Shown piece after piece: positions 18,006-27,542 of a DNA stretch of 64,000 bases. Within the stretch, counting starts at the first letter, position 1; each line of letters begins with the position of its first letter. Below the pieces are notes generated by a model. That model saw nothing but the letters and a program-made list of their open reading frames with translations. It was not told the origin of the DNA and ran no database searches. Source of the stretch: a bacterium (GTDB lineage Bacteria > Desulfobacterota > Binatia > HRBIN30 > CADEER01); assembly GCA_019637795.1 (NCBI GenBank), contig JAHBUY010000002.1:372001-436000 (forward strand). Reading direction: 5' to 3'. A program made the position numbers and the translations under genes.

Positions 18006-20519
18006 TCACCCGTTGTCGCCGGCGGTGTCGGGACGCCGGCGCGCGGCGCCGCCGCGCCGGCCCCAGCGCCAGCCGCTGATCTCCGGCATGTCGTCGCCGT
18101 AGCGGGCGATGTACTGCTTGTGCTCGAGCAGCTTGTCGCGGATCGCCTGTTTGGCGTAGGCGGCGCGCGCCGCCAGCCGGGGCACGCGATCGATCACGTC
18201 GCTGACCAGCGAGAAGCGATCGAGCTGGTTGCGCACCACCATGTCGAACGGCGTCGTCGTCGTGCCCTCCTCCTTGTAGCCGCGGACGTGCAGGTTGTCG
18301 TGTCCGCTCCGGCGGTACGTGAGGCGGTGGATCAGCCAGGGATAGCCGTGGAAGGCGAAGATGATCGGCTTGTCGACGGTGAACAGCGCGTCGAAGTCCT
18401 GATCGGTGAGGCCGTGCGGATGTTCGCTCGGCGGCTGCAGCTTCATCAGGTCGACGATGTTGATCACCCGCACCCTGAGCTCCGGCACGTGCGCGCGCAG
18501 CAGGTCCACCGCGGCCAGCGTCTCCAGCGTCGGCACGTCGCCGCAGCAGGCCATCACCACGTCGGGCTCGCCGCCGCGGTCGTTCGACGCCCACTCCCAG
18601 ATGCCGATGCCGGCGGTGCAGTGCTTCACCGCCTCGTCCATGGTCAGCCACTGCGGCGCCGGCTGTTTGCCGGCGACGACGACGTTGACGTAGTTGCGGC
18701 TGCGCAGGCAGTGGTCGGTCACCGACAGCAGACAGTTCGCATCGGGTGGCAGGTAGACGCGGATCACCTCCGCCTTCTTGTTGACGACGTGGTCGATGAA
18801 GCCCGGATCCTGGTGCGAGAAGCCGTTGTGGTCCTGGCGCCACACGTGCGAGCTCAGCAGGTAGTTGAGCGAGGCGATCGGCCGCCGCCACGGGATCTGG
18901 TGGCAGACCTTCAACCACTTGGCGTGCTGGTTGAACATCGAATCGACGATGTGGATGAACGCCTCGTAGCAACTGAAGAAGCCGTGCCGGCCGGTGAGCA
19001 GGTAACCCTCGAGCCAGCCCTGGCACTGGTGCTCGCTCAGCACCTCCATGACCCGGCCGTCGGGCGCCAGGTGGTCGTCGTCGGGGTAGATGTCGGCGAC
19101 GTAGCAGCGGTTGGTCACCTCGAGGATGTCCTGCCAGCGGTTGGAGTTGTTCTCGTCGGGGCTGAAGACGCGGAAGTTGCGGCTCGGCAGGTTGAGCTTC
19201 ATCACGTCGCGCAGGAACGCGCCCTGGACGCGCGTCGCCTCGGCGGTCGTCGCTCCCGGACTGGGCACCGGCACGGCATAGTCGGCGAAGGCCGGCAGCC
19301 GCAGGTCGCGCAGGAGCAGGCCGCCGTTGGCGTGCGGATTGGCGCTCATCCGCCGTTCGCCCTTGGGCGCCAGCGCCGCCAACTCGGGGCGCAGGCGCCC
19401 GTCGGCATCGAAGAGCTCCTGCGGCCGGTAGCTCTTCATCCACCGCTCGAGGACGCGGACGTGCTCTGGCTTGTCCATGTCCGCCATCGGCACCTGATGG
19501 CTGCGCCAGTAGTCCTCGCACTTGAGGCCATCGATGCGCGGCGGACAGGTCCAGCCCTTGGGCGTGCGCAGCACGATCATCGGCCAGCGCGGCCGGCGGA
19601 CGATCGCCCGCGGCGCCCGCGCCGCGGCCCAGATCGCCCGGATCTCGGCATGGCAGGCGTCGAGGGCGGCCGCCATCTGCTGGTGCAGCGGTTCCGGATC
19701 GTGGCCGGTGACGAAGTGCGGCCGGTAGCCGTACCCCTCGAGCAACTTGCGCAGCTCGTCCTCGGGGATGCGCGCCAGGAAGCAGGGGTTGGCGATCTTG
19801 TAGCCGTTGAGGTGGAGAATCGGCAGCACGGCGCCGTCGCGCGCCGGGTTGAGGAACTTGTTCGAGTGCCAGCCGGTGGCCAGCGGGCCGGTCTCGGCCT
19901 CGCCGTCGCCGACGACGCAGGCGACGATCAGCTCGGGGTTGTCGAAGGCGGCGCCGAAAGCGTGCGAGAGGGCGTAGCCGAGCTCGCCGCCCTCGTGGAT
20001 CGAGCCCGGGGTCTCCGGCGCGACGTGGCTCGGGATGCCGCCGGGGAAGCTGAACTGCTTGAACAGCCGCTGCATGCCCTCGGCGTCCGGCGTGATGTTC
20101 GGATAGACCTCGCTGTAGGTGTGCTCGAGCCAGGCCTGGGCCACCAGGGCCGGACCGCCGTGGCCGGGGCCGATCACGTAGATCATGTCGAGGTCGTGCG
20201 CGACGATCAGCCGGTTGAGGTGAACGTAGATGAAGTTGAGCCCCGGCGTGGTGCCCCAGTGGCCGAGCAGGCGCGGCTTGATGTGCTGGCGCCGGAGCGG
20301 CTGGCGGAGGAGTGGGTTGTCGAGCAGGTAGATCTGGCCGACCGACAGGTAGTTCGCGGCCCGCCAGTAGGCGTGCGTGCGGCGCAGCAGGTCGGGCGAC
20401 AGCGGCCCGCCGGTGGCGCGCCGGCGGAGCGGCGGGGACGCCGCCGCCTTCCCGACCTGTCGCGCGGCGCGCGGCCGCCGCGCGGACGGGGACGCCGGCG
20501 CTCCTGTGGGTCGTGCCAT
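18006..20519 (-). CDS. xfp: Phosphoketolase (xylulose-5-phosphate / fructose-6-phosphate)
   Basis: The product has 837 residues, full length. The ThDP enzyme motifs are clear: [31 protein letters not shown], the diphosphate/Mg site [20 protein letters not shown], and the C-terminal half with [17 protein letters not shown] and [12 protein letters not shown]. It cleaves xylulose-5-P or fructose-6-P with phosphate to acetyl-P plus a sugar phosphate, in the cytoplasm. The ATG at 20519 has GAAAGGAG upstream. It lies between the VIT1-like gene and PPK2. Acetyl-P needs an acetate kinase or phosphotransacetylase, and none is in the window. Confidence 0.97.
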   Translation of the reverse strand: MARPTGAPASPSARRPRAARQVGKAAASPPLRRRATGGPLSPDLLRRTHAYWRAANYLSVGQIYLLDNPLLRQPLRRQHIKPRLLGHWGTTPGLNFIYVHLNRLIVAHDLDMIYVIGPGHGGPALVAQAWLEHTYSEVYPNITPDAEGMQRLFKQFSFPGGIPSHVAPETPGSIHEGGELGYALSHAFGAAFDNPELIVACVVGDGEAETGPLATGWHSNKFLNPARDGAVLPILHLNGYKIANPCFLARIPEDELRKLLEGYGYRPHFVTGHDPEPLHQQMAAALDACHAEIRAIWAAARAPRAIVRRPRWPMIVLRTPKGWTCPPRIDGLKCEDYWRSHQVPMADMDKPEHVRVLERWMKSYRPQELFDADGRLRPELAALAPKGERRMSANPHANGGLLLRDLRLPAFADYAVPVPSPGATTAEATRVQGAFLRDVMKLNLPSRNFRVFSPDENNSNRWQDILEVTNRCYVADIYPDDDHLAPDGRVMEVLSEHQCQGWLEGYLLTGRHGFFSCYEAFIHIVDSMFNQHAKWLKVCHQIPWRRPIASLNYLLSSHVWRQDHNGFSHQDPGFIDHVVNKKAEVIRVYLPPDANCLLSVTDHCLRSRNYVNVVVAGKQPAPQWLTMDEAVKHCTAGIGIWEWASNDRGGEPDVVMACCGDVPTLETLAAVDLLRAHVPELRVRVINIVDLMKLQPPSEHPHGLTDQDFDALFTVDKPIIFAFHGYPWLIHRLTYRRSGHDNLHVRGYKEEGTTTTPFDMVVRNQLDRFSLVSDVIDRVPRLAARAAYAKQAIRDKLLEHKQYIARYGDDMPEISGWRWGRRGGAARRRPDTAGDNG

Positions 20520-20535
20520 CGCGTGCTCCTTTCGT

Positions 20536-21255
20536 TCAGCCGCCGAGCGCGATCGCGGTGCCGACCAGGGCGAGGCCGACGACGAGGAAGGCGAACCCGG
20601 CGCGCCAGCGGTTGGTGAAGCTGTAGTGTCCCCACTGATAGCCGACGGCGAAGAGGCCGCCCAGCAGGAGGAGATTGGACACCCGCAATGCCCGGGTCGG
20701 CGAATCGATCACCAGAAAGGGCAGCGCGGCGGGCACCGAGGTCAGCATCACCAGGAGGGCACTGGCGATGGCGCCGTAGACGTCCTCGCGGTGCAATCCC
20801 AAGCGTCCGATGGGGACGCGCAGGGCGGCGCCGCGCACCAGGGCGAGGAGCTGCGCGCGCTCCTCCGGGGTCGCCGCCGCGGTCACGGCGCCGCCCACGG
20901 CGTCCTCCACCGCGTCGTCCACCACCGCCAGCGCCGTCGCCTCGTCGGGAGCGGCGTGCAGGGCGCGCAGCCGGCGTTGCGAGCGGCTGCGTTCGAGCAG
21001 ACACGTCGTCAGGTACATCGCGCCGTCGATCAACCCCCAGGCGATGTTGCAGCCGATGGTCGCGATCAGCAGCCCGCGGGTCGCCTGCGGTCCGTCGCCG
21101 ACGGCGAAGCCGGCGGTGAGCGTGAAGGTCAGCACCATGATGAGGCCGAACAACACCTCGTTCAGCCGATCGGCGGGCTCGAGATAGCGCTGCAGGAGGC
21201 GTTCCCGCGGCCGGGCGGAGGACGCCGGCGCCGAGCGCGGCGCGGCGGCGGTCAT
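20536..21255 (-). CDS. VIT1/CCC1-like membrane protein
   Basis: The product has 239 residues with about five membrane segments ([93 protein letters not shown]). The first two match the DUF125/VIT1 iron and manganese transporter family. A long, polar loop of about 80 residues lies in the middle. Residues [14 protein letters not shown] at the N-terminus match the family signature. Iron or manganese handling is likely but unproven. Its ATG overlaps the stop of the LOG gene (ATGA). Confidence 0.75.
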   Translation of the reverse strand: MTAAAPRSAPASSARPRERLLQRYLEPADRLNEVLFGLIMVLTFTLTAGFAVGDGPQATRGLLIATIGCNIAWGLIDGAMYLTTCLLERSRSQRRLRALHAAPDEATALAVVDDAVEDAVGGAVTAAATPEERAQLLALVRGAALRVPIGRLGLHREDVYGAIASALLVMLTSVPAALPFLVIDSPTRALRVSNLLLLGGLFAVGYQWGHYSFTNRWRAGFAFLVVGLALVGTAIALGG

Positions 21256-21971
21256 CGCTGCGCGAGCCACCGCGCGTGCTGATCGCGGAGCAGGGTGATC
21301 GCCTCCCCGGCGGTGTCGACGCAGTGCGGGATGTCCAGGTCGGCGGGACTGGCGAGGGCGAGGTCCGGTCGCAGCAGGTAGCGGCGCGCCCACTCCACGA
21401 GCTCGCGCCACATCGGCCCGACCAGGATGAGCGGCGTGCCGTAGAGCTGCCGTACCTGCAGGAGCTGCCATACCATCGCCAGCTCGAGCACGGTGCCGAT
21501 GCCGCCCGGGACGACGACGAAGGCATCGGAGGCGATCACGAAGTGGTGCAGGCGCGAGAAGAAGGTCCCGTGCTCGTAGACCTCGTCGACGAAGGGATTG
21601 GTGTCCTGCTCGAACGGCAGGTGGATGCGGATGCCGACCGACTGCCCGGCGGCGCCGACGCCCGCCGAGGCCGCGCCCTCGTTCGCCGCCTGCATCAGGC
21701 CCGGCCCGCCGCCGGTGATCACCGTGCAGCCCATGCGCGCCAGCTCGGCGGCCAGGTCGCGCACCGCGCCATAGACCCAGTGATCGCGCGGAATCCGTGC
21801 CGAGCCGAAGAGGGTGACCCGGAAATCGTCGCGGCGCGAGGGGCGCAGGCGGGTGAGCGCGTTCACCACCTCCCACAGCCGCAGCACCGATTCGCGGACC
21901 AGCGCGGCGACCTGCTGCTCGTCGGCCAAGCTGACCAGGGTGGACTGCGAGTCGGTCCGGGTCTCTTCCAT
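21252..21971 (-). CDS. LOG-family protein (possible nucleotide 5'-phosphate ribohydrolase)
   Basis: The product has 239 residues. The motifs GCTVITGGGPGLMQAANEGA and PGGIGTVLELAMVW are the defining LOG (TIGR00730, formerly 'lysine decarboxylase-like') pair. The fold is a Rossmann-like AMP-hydrolysing enzyme. In plants and some bacteria LOG releases cytokinin bases from their monophosphates; bacterial paralogues often act on AMP or purine nucleotides. The start at 21971 has GAGGTGG upstream; a GTG at 22013 would add 14 residues. It is coupled to the VIT1-like gene and is first in the leftward group. Confidence 0.88.
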   Translation of the reverse strand: MEETRTDSQSTLVSLADEQQVAALVRESVLRLWEVVNALTRLRPSRRDDFRVTLFGSARIPRDHWVYGAVRDLAAELARMGCTVITGGGPGLMQAANEGAASAGVGAAGQSVGIRIHLPFEQDTNPFVDEVYEHGTFFSRLHHFVIASDAFVVVPGGIGTVLELAMVWQLLQVRQLYGTPLILVGPMWRELVEWARRYLLRPDLALASPADLDIPHCVDTAGEAITLLRDQHARWLAQR

Positions 21972-22093
21972 CACCACCTCTGCTCCGCTTTTGACAGAAT
22001 CACGCCCGCCCACAAGGCGGGACCGGGTGCCGCGGCGCCCGCTTTTGTCTGTCGGTCCGAGAGCAAATTCGGCTATGCTGGCGAGCGCGCGCC

Positions 22094-24262
22094 ATGCTGC
22101 GATCCAGTGAGGAGCCTCCCCGGTCGTCGCCCGAAGTGCGGGCGGCGCTCGCGCGACTGACCGTCCGCCGCGGCCGCCTGTTGCTGCTCCTCGGCCTCGC
22201 GGCCGTGGCGGTCTTCGGCGCCATCAATCACCTGACGCTCTCGCCGCCGCCGCTGTGGAGCGACGCCATGAACGGCGCGCTGACGATCCTGATCGGGCTC
22301 GCGCTGCTCGCCACCCGACTGGCATTCGTGCAGCGGCACATGGCGCCGATCTGCCTCGGCCTCGGATTGATCGGCAGCGCGATTCGCGCCTGGGCGAGCG
22401 TCTGGCACGGCGAGGTCGCATCGACCGCGATCTTCTTCGTCGTCATGGCGGTGACCGCCGCCGCCATCCTGCCCTGGGGCTTCTGGCTGCAACTGCTGGG
22501 CGCCAGCGCCCTCGCCGCCATGCTCGCCGTGAGCTCGCGCCTCGTGCTCGGCAACCTCGGGCCGCCGCCCGGGCATGCGACGGCGGCGGTCGGGCTCGGC
22601 CTGGCCTGCTCGGCAATCCTCGCCGGCGAGATGCGCCGCCACTACATCCGGCTCTTCGACGACAACTTCCGTCGCCGCGACGCCGAAGCGGCGCTGGCGC
22701 GGCTGAACGCCGAGCTCGAGCGCCGGGTCGAGCAGCGCACCGCCGAGCTCACCGCCGCCAGCCGCGAGCTCGCGCGCGAAGCGGAGGAGCGCCGGCAGAC
22801 CGAGGCCGACCTGCGCGAGAGCCAGCGCCGCCTGCAGGCGGTGCTCGACCACGCCGACGTCGCCGTCTACCTGCGCGACCTCGACGGCCGCTACCTGCTC
22901 GCCAATCGCTACCTGCTGCGGATGTGGGGCCGGCGCGCCGACGAGGTGATCGGCCACACCATGGACGAGCTGCTGCCGCCGGACGTCGCGGCCGTCGTGC
23001 GCGCCAACGACCGCGCCGTGCTGCGCGCCTCCTGCTCGCTGCAGTTCGAGGAGAGCTTTCCGCTGCCGGACGGCTGGCGCACCTTCATCACGGTGAAGTT
23101 CCTGTGGGCCGGCCGCGACGGCGCGCCGGCCGGCATCTGGGGCCTGGGCACCGACATCACCGACCGCAAGCAGGCCGAGGCCGAGCTGCGCCGCTCCGAA
23201 GCCGCGCTGTCGGCGGTGATCGAGAACACCCCGGACGCGATCTGGTCGGTCGACCGCGACGCCCGCGTGACGGTGATCAACGGCAGCGCCCGGGCGCGCT
23301 TCGCCCAGCGCTACGGCGCCACCTATGGCGACGACGCCAGCGCCCATGTTCCGGCGGCCCTGCGCGAGGAGTTCATGGCGCTGTTCCGACGGGCGCTGGC
23401 CGGCGAGCACGTCCAGCTCGAGCGCACCGAGATGGCCGCCGACGGTCCGCGCTGGGAGCTGCTCTCGCTGCACCCGATCCGGGCCCGCGGCGAGGTGATC
23501 GGCGCCACCGTGTTCAGCAAGGACGTCACCGACCTCAAGCGCGCCGAACAGGCGGCGCGCCAGCACCAGGCCGATCTGGCGCACGTCCTGCGGCTCAGCA
23601 CCATGGGCGAGATGGCATCGGGCCTGGCGCACGAGATCAACCAGCCGCTGGGCGCCATCGCCAACTACGCCCAGGGCTGCGCGCGCCGGCTGCGCGCCGG
23701 CACCGCCGACGTCGCCACCCTGCTGCCGATCGTCGAGGAGATCGGCGGCGAAGCGCTGCGCGCCGGCGAGATCATCCGCCGCCTGCGCGATCTGATCCGC
23801 AAGGACACCGCCCGGCAGAGCCCGGCCGACGTCAACCACCTGGTGCGCGAGTCGGTGCGGCTGATCGAGCCCGAGGCGCGCGCCCGCGGCGTCGCGCTCC
23901 ACCTCGACCTGACGCCGGACCTGCCGGCGGTGTCGTGCAACGACATCCAGATCGAGCAGGTGCTGCTCAATCTGCTGCTCAACGGCGTCGAGGCGGTCGA
24001 GGCGGCGGACAACGGCGAGCGCGCGCTGGCGGTGCGCACCGCGCTCGCCGGCGACGCCGTGCAGGTGGCCGTCGCCGATTCCGGCGTCGGCCTACCCGAC
24101 CCGCCGGCGGACGTGTTCGCGCCGTTCTACAGCACCAAGTCGAGCGGCCTCGGCATGGGCCTGTCGATCAGCCGTTCGATCATCGAAGCGCACGGCGGCA
24201 CCCTGTGGGGGACGCGCAATCCCGACCGCGGCAGCACCTTCCGCTTCACCCTCCCGGCCTGA
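22094..24262 (+). CDS. Membrane-bound PAS-PAS sensor histidine kinase
   Basis: The product has 722 residues. About six membrane helices fill residues 25-180. A coiled coil follows (RLNAELERRVEQRTAELTAA), then two PAS domains (about 245-360 and 375-485, each closing with a DITDRK or DVTDLK end). The HisKA box is STMGEMASGLAHEINQPLGA with phosphorylatable His513. The HATPase part shows IQIEQVLLNLLLNGVEAVE, VAVADSGVGLP and GLGMGLSISRSIIEAHGG. It belongs to the FixL/DctB-like class. The response regulator is not next to it, so this is an orphan kinase. The signal is unknown; there is no obvious heme site. Confidence 0.95.
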   Translation: MLRSSEEPPRSSPEVRAALARLTVRRGRLLLLLGLAAVAVFGAINHLTLSPPPLWSDAMNGALTILIGLALLATRLAFVQRHMAPICLGLGLIGSAIRAWASVWHGEVASTAIFFVVMAVTAAAILPWGFWLQLLGASALAAMLAVSSRLVLGNLGPPPGHATAAVGLGLACSAILAGEMRRHYIRLFDDNFRRRDAEAALARLNAELERRVEQRTAELTAASRELAREAEERRQTEADLRESQRRLQAVLDHADVAVYLRDLDGRYLLANRYLLRMWGRRADEVIGHTMDELLPPDVAAVVRANDRAVLRASCSLQFEESFPLPDGWRTFITVKFLWAGRDGAPAGIWGLGTDITDRKQAEAELRRSEAALSAVIENTPDAIWSVDRDARVTVINGSARARFAQRYGATYGDDASAHVPAALREEFMALFRRALAGEHVQLERTEMAADGPRWELLSLHPIRARGEVIGATVFSKDVTDLKRAEQAARQHQADLAHVLRLSTMGEMASGLAHEINQPLGAIANYAQGCARRLRAGTADVATLLPIVEEIGGEALRAGEIIRRLRDLIRKDTARQSPADVNHLVRESVRLIEPEARARGVALHLDLTPDLPAVSCNDIQIEQVLLNLLLNGVEAVEAADNGERALAVRTALAGDAVQVAVADSGVGLPDPPADVFAPFYSTKSSGLGMGLSISRSIIEAHGGTLWGTRNPDRGSTFRFTLPA

Positions 24263-24503
24263 GCCAGCGCAGCGCCGCCGCGGCCAGCGCCGCCAGGGCC
24301 GCCACCCACCACCAGCGGCGCCGCCGCGGCGTTGGCGCGTGGCGCAGACACATCCGACACACCGCCCGCCGGCTGGTCAGGCGCAGCACGACCTCGACGC
24401 AGTCGCCGCAGCACAGCGCGCCGCAGTCGGCGCACATCCCGGCGGCCGGCGCCTGGCAGTACACGCAGTAGACATCGTCCGGGGTGAATGGCTGTTCCTG
24501 CAC
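24246..24503 (-). CDS. Zinc-binding, tail-anchored mini-protein
   Basis: The product has 85 residues and starts at a GTG at 24503. Four CxxC pairs (VYCVYCQAP, GMCADCGALCCGDC, AVCRMCLRH) should bind zinc, as in B-box or zinc-ribbon modules. The end is a single membrane segment flanked by basic residues (RRRRWWWVAALAALAAAALRW). It overlaps the kinase gene end by 17 bases on the opposite strand. No known name is given; a membrane-tethered zinc-ribbon adaptor is a fair description. Confidence 0.68.
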   Translation of the reverse strand: MQEQPFTPDDVYCVYCQAPAAGMCADCGALCCGDCVEVVLRLTSRRAVCRMCLRHAPTPRRRRWWWVAALAALAAAALRWLRPGG

Positions 24504-24590
24504 GCCCGCAATGGTGAACGATCGGCCGGCGGCAGCGCAAAGGGCGGCCCCGCGCGACGGCGGCGCGAGAGTGTGGCAGGGTGTGGCGCG

Positions 24591-24998
24591 ATGGCGAAGA
24601 AGCCCCTCCCACCGGAGACGACGGCGCTGGGCTCGCTCGGCGAGTTGCTGCGCCGGCGCGGCGTCCGCGTCGGGGAGCCCGCCGTTCCGGCGCCAGCGCC
24701 GCCGGCGGCGGCGGCATCGCCGGCGACGTCGCCCGCCGCGGGTCTGGACCTCAGCCGCGCCGGCAAGGTGATCGTCCGCCGCGAGCGCAAGGGCCACGGC
24801 GGCAAGACGGTGACCGTCGTGGACGGCCTGGCATTGCCGGCGGCGCAGATGGACACACTGGCGCGCGCCCTGCGCAAGGCGCTCGGCTGCGGCTCGTGGG
24901 TGGAGGCGGGCCGGGTCGTGCTGCAGGGCGATCGTCCGGATGCGGCCGCGGCCTGGCTCGTCCGTCACGGCGCCCGGCAGGTCCGGCGCGGCAACTGA
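24591..24998 (+). CDS. eIF1/SUI1-like translation factor (YciH-like)
   Basis: The product has 135 residues. The C-terminal 85 hold the SUI1 fold: VIVRRERKGHGGKTVTVVDG, LARALRKALGCGSWVEAG, VVLQGDRPDAAAAWLVRHG. The Gly-rich basic loop RKGHGGKTVT is the ribosome-contact signature. An N-terminal Ala/Pro linker precedes it. Bacterial YciH relatives affect start-codon discrimination at the 30S subunit. The ATG is at 24591. Confidence 0.9.
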   Translation: MAKKPLPPETTALGSLGELLRRRGVRVGEPAVPAPAPPAAAASPATSPAAGLDLSRAGKVIVRRERKGHGGKTVTVVDGLALPAAQMDTLARALRKALGCGSWVEAGRVVLQGDRPDAAAAWLVRHGARQVRRGN

Positions 24999-25195
24999 GC
25001 GAGGTCGGTCGGGTCAGCGCCGCCGCGTCACCCGCGCCGCCAGCGCCATCGCCGCCAGCAGCAGCGCGGCGGCGAGAACGAACGACGCGCCCTGCTGGGG
25101 CCATGATCTCCTCGCGCAGCGCGCGCCGCTGCATCCGCCCCGGCGGGCAGCGAAAGATCTTGCAGCGACGGCGTTTGGGCCCCAAGCTCCGGGCC

Positions 25196-26692
25196 GTGCA
25201 GCTCTTCGATCTCCTCCTCGGGCACGGCGACCGGGTGGCGCTCACCGCGGATGGCCGCGACCACACCTACGGCGCGCTGGCCGACGCCGCGGCGCGGCTG
25301 GCCGCGACGTTGCGGGCGCGCGGGCTCGCGGCCGGCGATCGCGTCGCCTTCTTCCTTCCCAACTGCGCCGAGCTGGCGATCGCCTACTTCGGCTGCTTCG
25401 CCGCCGGGCTGGTCGCCGTGCCGCTCAATCCGCGCTACCGCGGCCCCGAGGTCGAGCACGCGGTGGCGGACTGCGCGCCGCGCCTGCTGATCGCCGACGC
25501 CGCCCTGCTCGACCGTCTCGACGGCGCGCGCCTGGCGGCGCTCGGGATCGCCGGGGTCGTCGTCGCCGGCGGTCCGGCGCCGACCGGCACCGAGCCGTTC
25601 GCCCGCCTGCTCGACGCCGCGCCGCTGCCGGCCCCGGTCGCGGTCGCCGCCGACGACCCCGCCGTCGTCCTCTACACCTCCGGCAGCACCGGCAAGCCGA
25701 AGGGCGTCACTCACACCCACGCCTCGCTGCGCCGCACGGCGCGCCACCAGGTGGTGAGCCAGGCGCTCGACGCCAGCGACGTGCAGCTCGCCTTCATGGG
25801 CATCGCCTACATCGCCGCCTTCGCCGGCCAGTTGCTGACGGCGTTCGCGCTCGGCGGCCGGGTGATCCTGCTGCCGCACGGCGATCCCGCGGCGGTGGTC
25901 GACGCCATCCCGCGCCACGGCGTGACGCGGCTGCAGACCGGCCCCGCCGATCTGCGCGACCTGTTGGCGCATCCGGCGCCGGCGCGCGCCGCGCTGGCCA
26001 CGCTGCGCTGCGCCATCGCCGGCGGCGAGCGCATCGCCGCCGAGCTGCACCACCGCTTCGCCGAATGGGCCGGCCTGCCGCTCACCGAGGCCTGTGGCAT
26101 GACGGAGGCCTACAACTACGCGATGAACCCCCCGTTTGGCGCCAAGCGCCTCGGCTCCTTCGGCCTGCCGACCGACGGCGTGACGCTGCGCCTGGTCGGC
26201 GCCGACGGGCGCGACGGCGACGAGGGCGAGGTGTGGCTGCGCAGCGACGCCATGGCGCGCGGCTACTGGAACGATCCCGCGGCGACCGCCGCCGCGCTGC
26301 GCGACGGCTGGCTCGTCACCGGCGATCTGGCGCGTCGCGACGCCGACGGCTGGTACTGGTTCGTCGGCCGGCGCAAGGAGATCATCATCCGCGGCGCCTC
26401 GAACATCGCGCCGGGCGAGGTCGAATCGGTGTTGACGCAGCATCCCGCGGTCGCCGCCGCGGGCGTCGTCGGCGCGCCGGACGCGCACGACGGCCACGTG
26501 CCCGTCGCCTTCGTCCAGCTCCATCCCGGCGCCGCGGCGACGCCGGCGGCGCTGCGCGCCTTCGCGTCCGAACGCCTCGCCGAGTACAAGGTGCCGGTGC
26601 GCGTCGTCGTGCTCGATGCCCTGCCCCGGAACGTGAACGGCAAGCTCGACCGCGCCGCGCTCGCCGCCCGCTCCTCGCTCAGCGCCGCTTGA
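25196..26692 (+). CDS. AMP-binding acyl-CoA ligase-like enzyme
   Basis: The product has 498 residues from the GTG at 25196; an in-frame ATG at 25103 would add an Arg-rich, non-family extension. It is an ANL-superfamily ligase: P-loop YTSGSTGKPKGVTHTH, the A5-like TEACGMTEAYNY, the hinge-region LVTGDLARRDADGWYWFVGR and the catalytic Lys motif NGKLDRAAL. It should activate a carboxylic acid to an acyl-AMP and then an acyl-CoA. It is closest in style to long-chain or aryl fatty-acid CoA ligases. The 3' end overlaps the converging pabC gene by 14 bases. Confidence 0.93.
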   Translation: MQLFDLLLGHGDRVALTADGRDHTYGALADAAARLAATLRARGLAAGDRVAFFLPNCAELAIAYFGCFAAGLVAVPLNPRYRGPEVEHAVADCAPRLLIADAALLDRLDGARLAALGIAGVVVAGGPAPTGTEPFARLLDAAPLPAPVAVAADDPAVVLYTSGSTGKPKGVTHTHASLRRTARHQVVSQALDASDVQLAFMGIAYIAAFAGQLLTAFALGGRVILLPHGDPAAVVDAIPRHGVTRLQTGPADLRDLLAHPAPARAALATLRCAIAGGERIAAELHHRFAEWAGLPLTEACGMTEAYNYAMNPPFGAKRLGSFGLPTDGVTLRLVGADGRDGDEGEVWLRSDAMARGYWNDPAATAAALRDGWLVTGDLARRDADGWYWFVGRRKEIIIRGASNIAPGEVESVLTQHPAVAAAGVVGAPDAHDGHVPVAFVQLHPGAAATPAALRAFASERLAEYKVPVRVVVLDALPRNVNGKLDRAALAARSSLSAA

Positions 26693-27542
26693 AGTACCTC
26701 TGCACCGCCGCGGCGTAGAGCTTCCGCAGCCGGGCGGTGAGCGGGCCGGGCTTGCCCGTGGCGAGCGGCGCTTCGTCGACGTGGACGATGGGGACGATCT
26801 CAATCATCGACGAGGTGAGGAAGGCCTCGTCGGCGAGGCGCAGGTCGGTGGTGGTGATCTCGCGCTCGACGGCGGGGATGCCGTTGGCGCGCGCCAGGTC
26901 GATGATCAGGCCGCGGGTGACGCCGGGCAGGATGCCGCCCTGCGGCGCGGTGTAGAGGGTCTTGTCGCGCACCACGAACACCGACGTCGTGGTGCCCTCG
27001 GTGAGCACGTGGTCGGCGCGCACGAAGAGGCCCTCGTAGGCGCCGTGGTACGACGCCAGCACCTTGCCGACGACCGCCGGCAGGTAGTTGATCGACTTGT
27101 GCTCGGGGATGAAGCCGTGGCGCGAGAAGGGGAGCAGCGACACCTTGACGCCGCGCTTCTGGTGGGTGGCGATGGCGCGATCGAGCGGGCGGACCATGAT
27201 CACCGTCGTCGGCTTGGCGATGTCCGGCGGCAGCACGCGCGGCTCGGCGGGCCCGCGGGTGATGGTGATCCGCACCCAGGTGTCCTGCCGCTGCAGACCG
27301 TTGCGCTGCAGCAGCTCGCTGATCACCTGCGGCCAATCGAGATCGGGGACCGGCAGGCCGAGGATGTCGGCCGAGGTGCGCAGGCGGTGGAAGTGCTCCT
27401 CGATCGCGAAGGCGCGCCCCTTGTAGCCGCGCATGGTCTCGAAGAGCCCGTCGCCGTACAACAGGCCGCGGTCGTAGACGCTGATCATCGCCCGCTTGGA
27501 CTCGACGATGCGCCCGTTGAGGAACACGTAGCCGTCTCTCAT
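26679..27542 (-). CDS. pabC: Class IV aminotransferase, probable 4-amino-4-deoxychorismate lyase (PabC)
   Basis: The product has 287 residues. It has the fold-type IV PLP family start (YVFLNGRIVESKRAMISVYDRGLLYGDGLFETM), the catalytic-lysine region SRHGFIPEHKSINYLPAVVG and the phosphate loop EGTTTSVFVV. Family IV covers PabC, D-amino-acid and branched-chain transaminases. The direct ATGA overlap with PabB makes PabC the best call, since the two genes make p-aminobenzoate for folate. PabA (glutamine amidotransferase) is not in the window. D-alanine transaminase remains possible. Confidence 0.83.
   Translation of the reverse strand: MRDGYVFLNGRIVESKRAMISVYDRGLLYGDGLFETMRGYKGRAFAIEEHFHRLRTSADILGLPVPDLDWPQVISELLQRNGLQRQDTWVRITITRGPAEPRVLPPDIAKPTTVIMVRPLDRAIATHQKRGVKVSLLPFSRHGFIPEHKSINYLPAVVGKVLASYHGAYEGLFVRADHVLTEGTTTSVFVVRDKTLYTAPQGGILPGVTRGLIIDLARANGIPAVEREITTTDLRLADEAFLTSSMIEIVPIVHVDEAPLATGKPGPLTARLRKLYAAAVQRYFKRR

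Noticed and set aside
16941..20618. A 1,225-codon open frame on the + strand opposite PPK2 and phosphoketolase
   Set aside because: It is a high-GC shadow. The minus strand encodes two complete, well-known enzymes with Shine-Dalgarno sites; the + translation is Arg/Val/Ala-rich with no motif.
21991..22093. TTGACA at 21991 as promoter of the histidine kinase
   Set aside because: No acceptable -10 within 15-19 bases in either direction and the site is inside the 5' leader of the LOG gene.
22073..23902. A long open frame on the - strand opposite the histidine kinase
   Set aside because: Shadow of the kinase gene; the reading is Gly/Arg/Ala-rich and lacks any domain.
25014..25110. A minus-strand hydrophobic tail ending in RVTRRR as a tail-anchored protein
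   Set aside because: The hydrophobic stretch is real in that frame, but upstream of it there is no start with support and no sensible protein; probably chance in Ala/Leu-coding GC-rich DNA.
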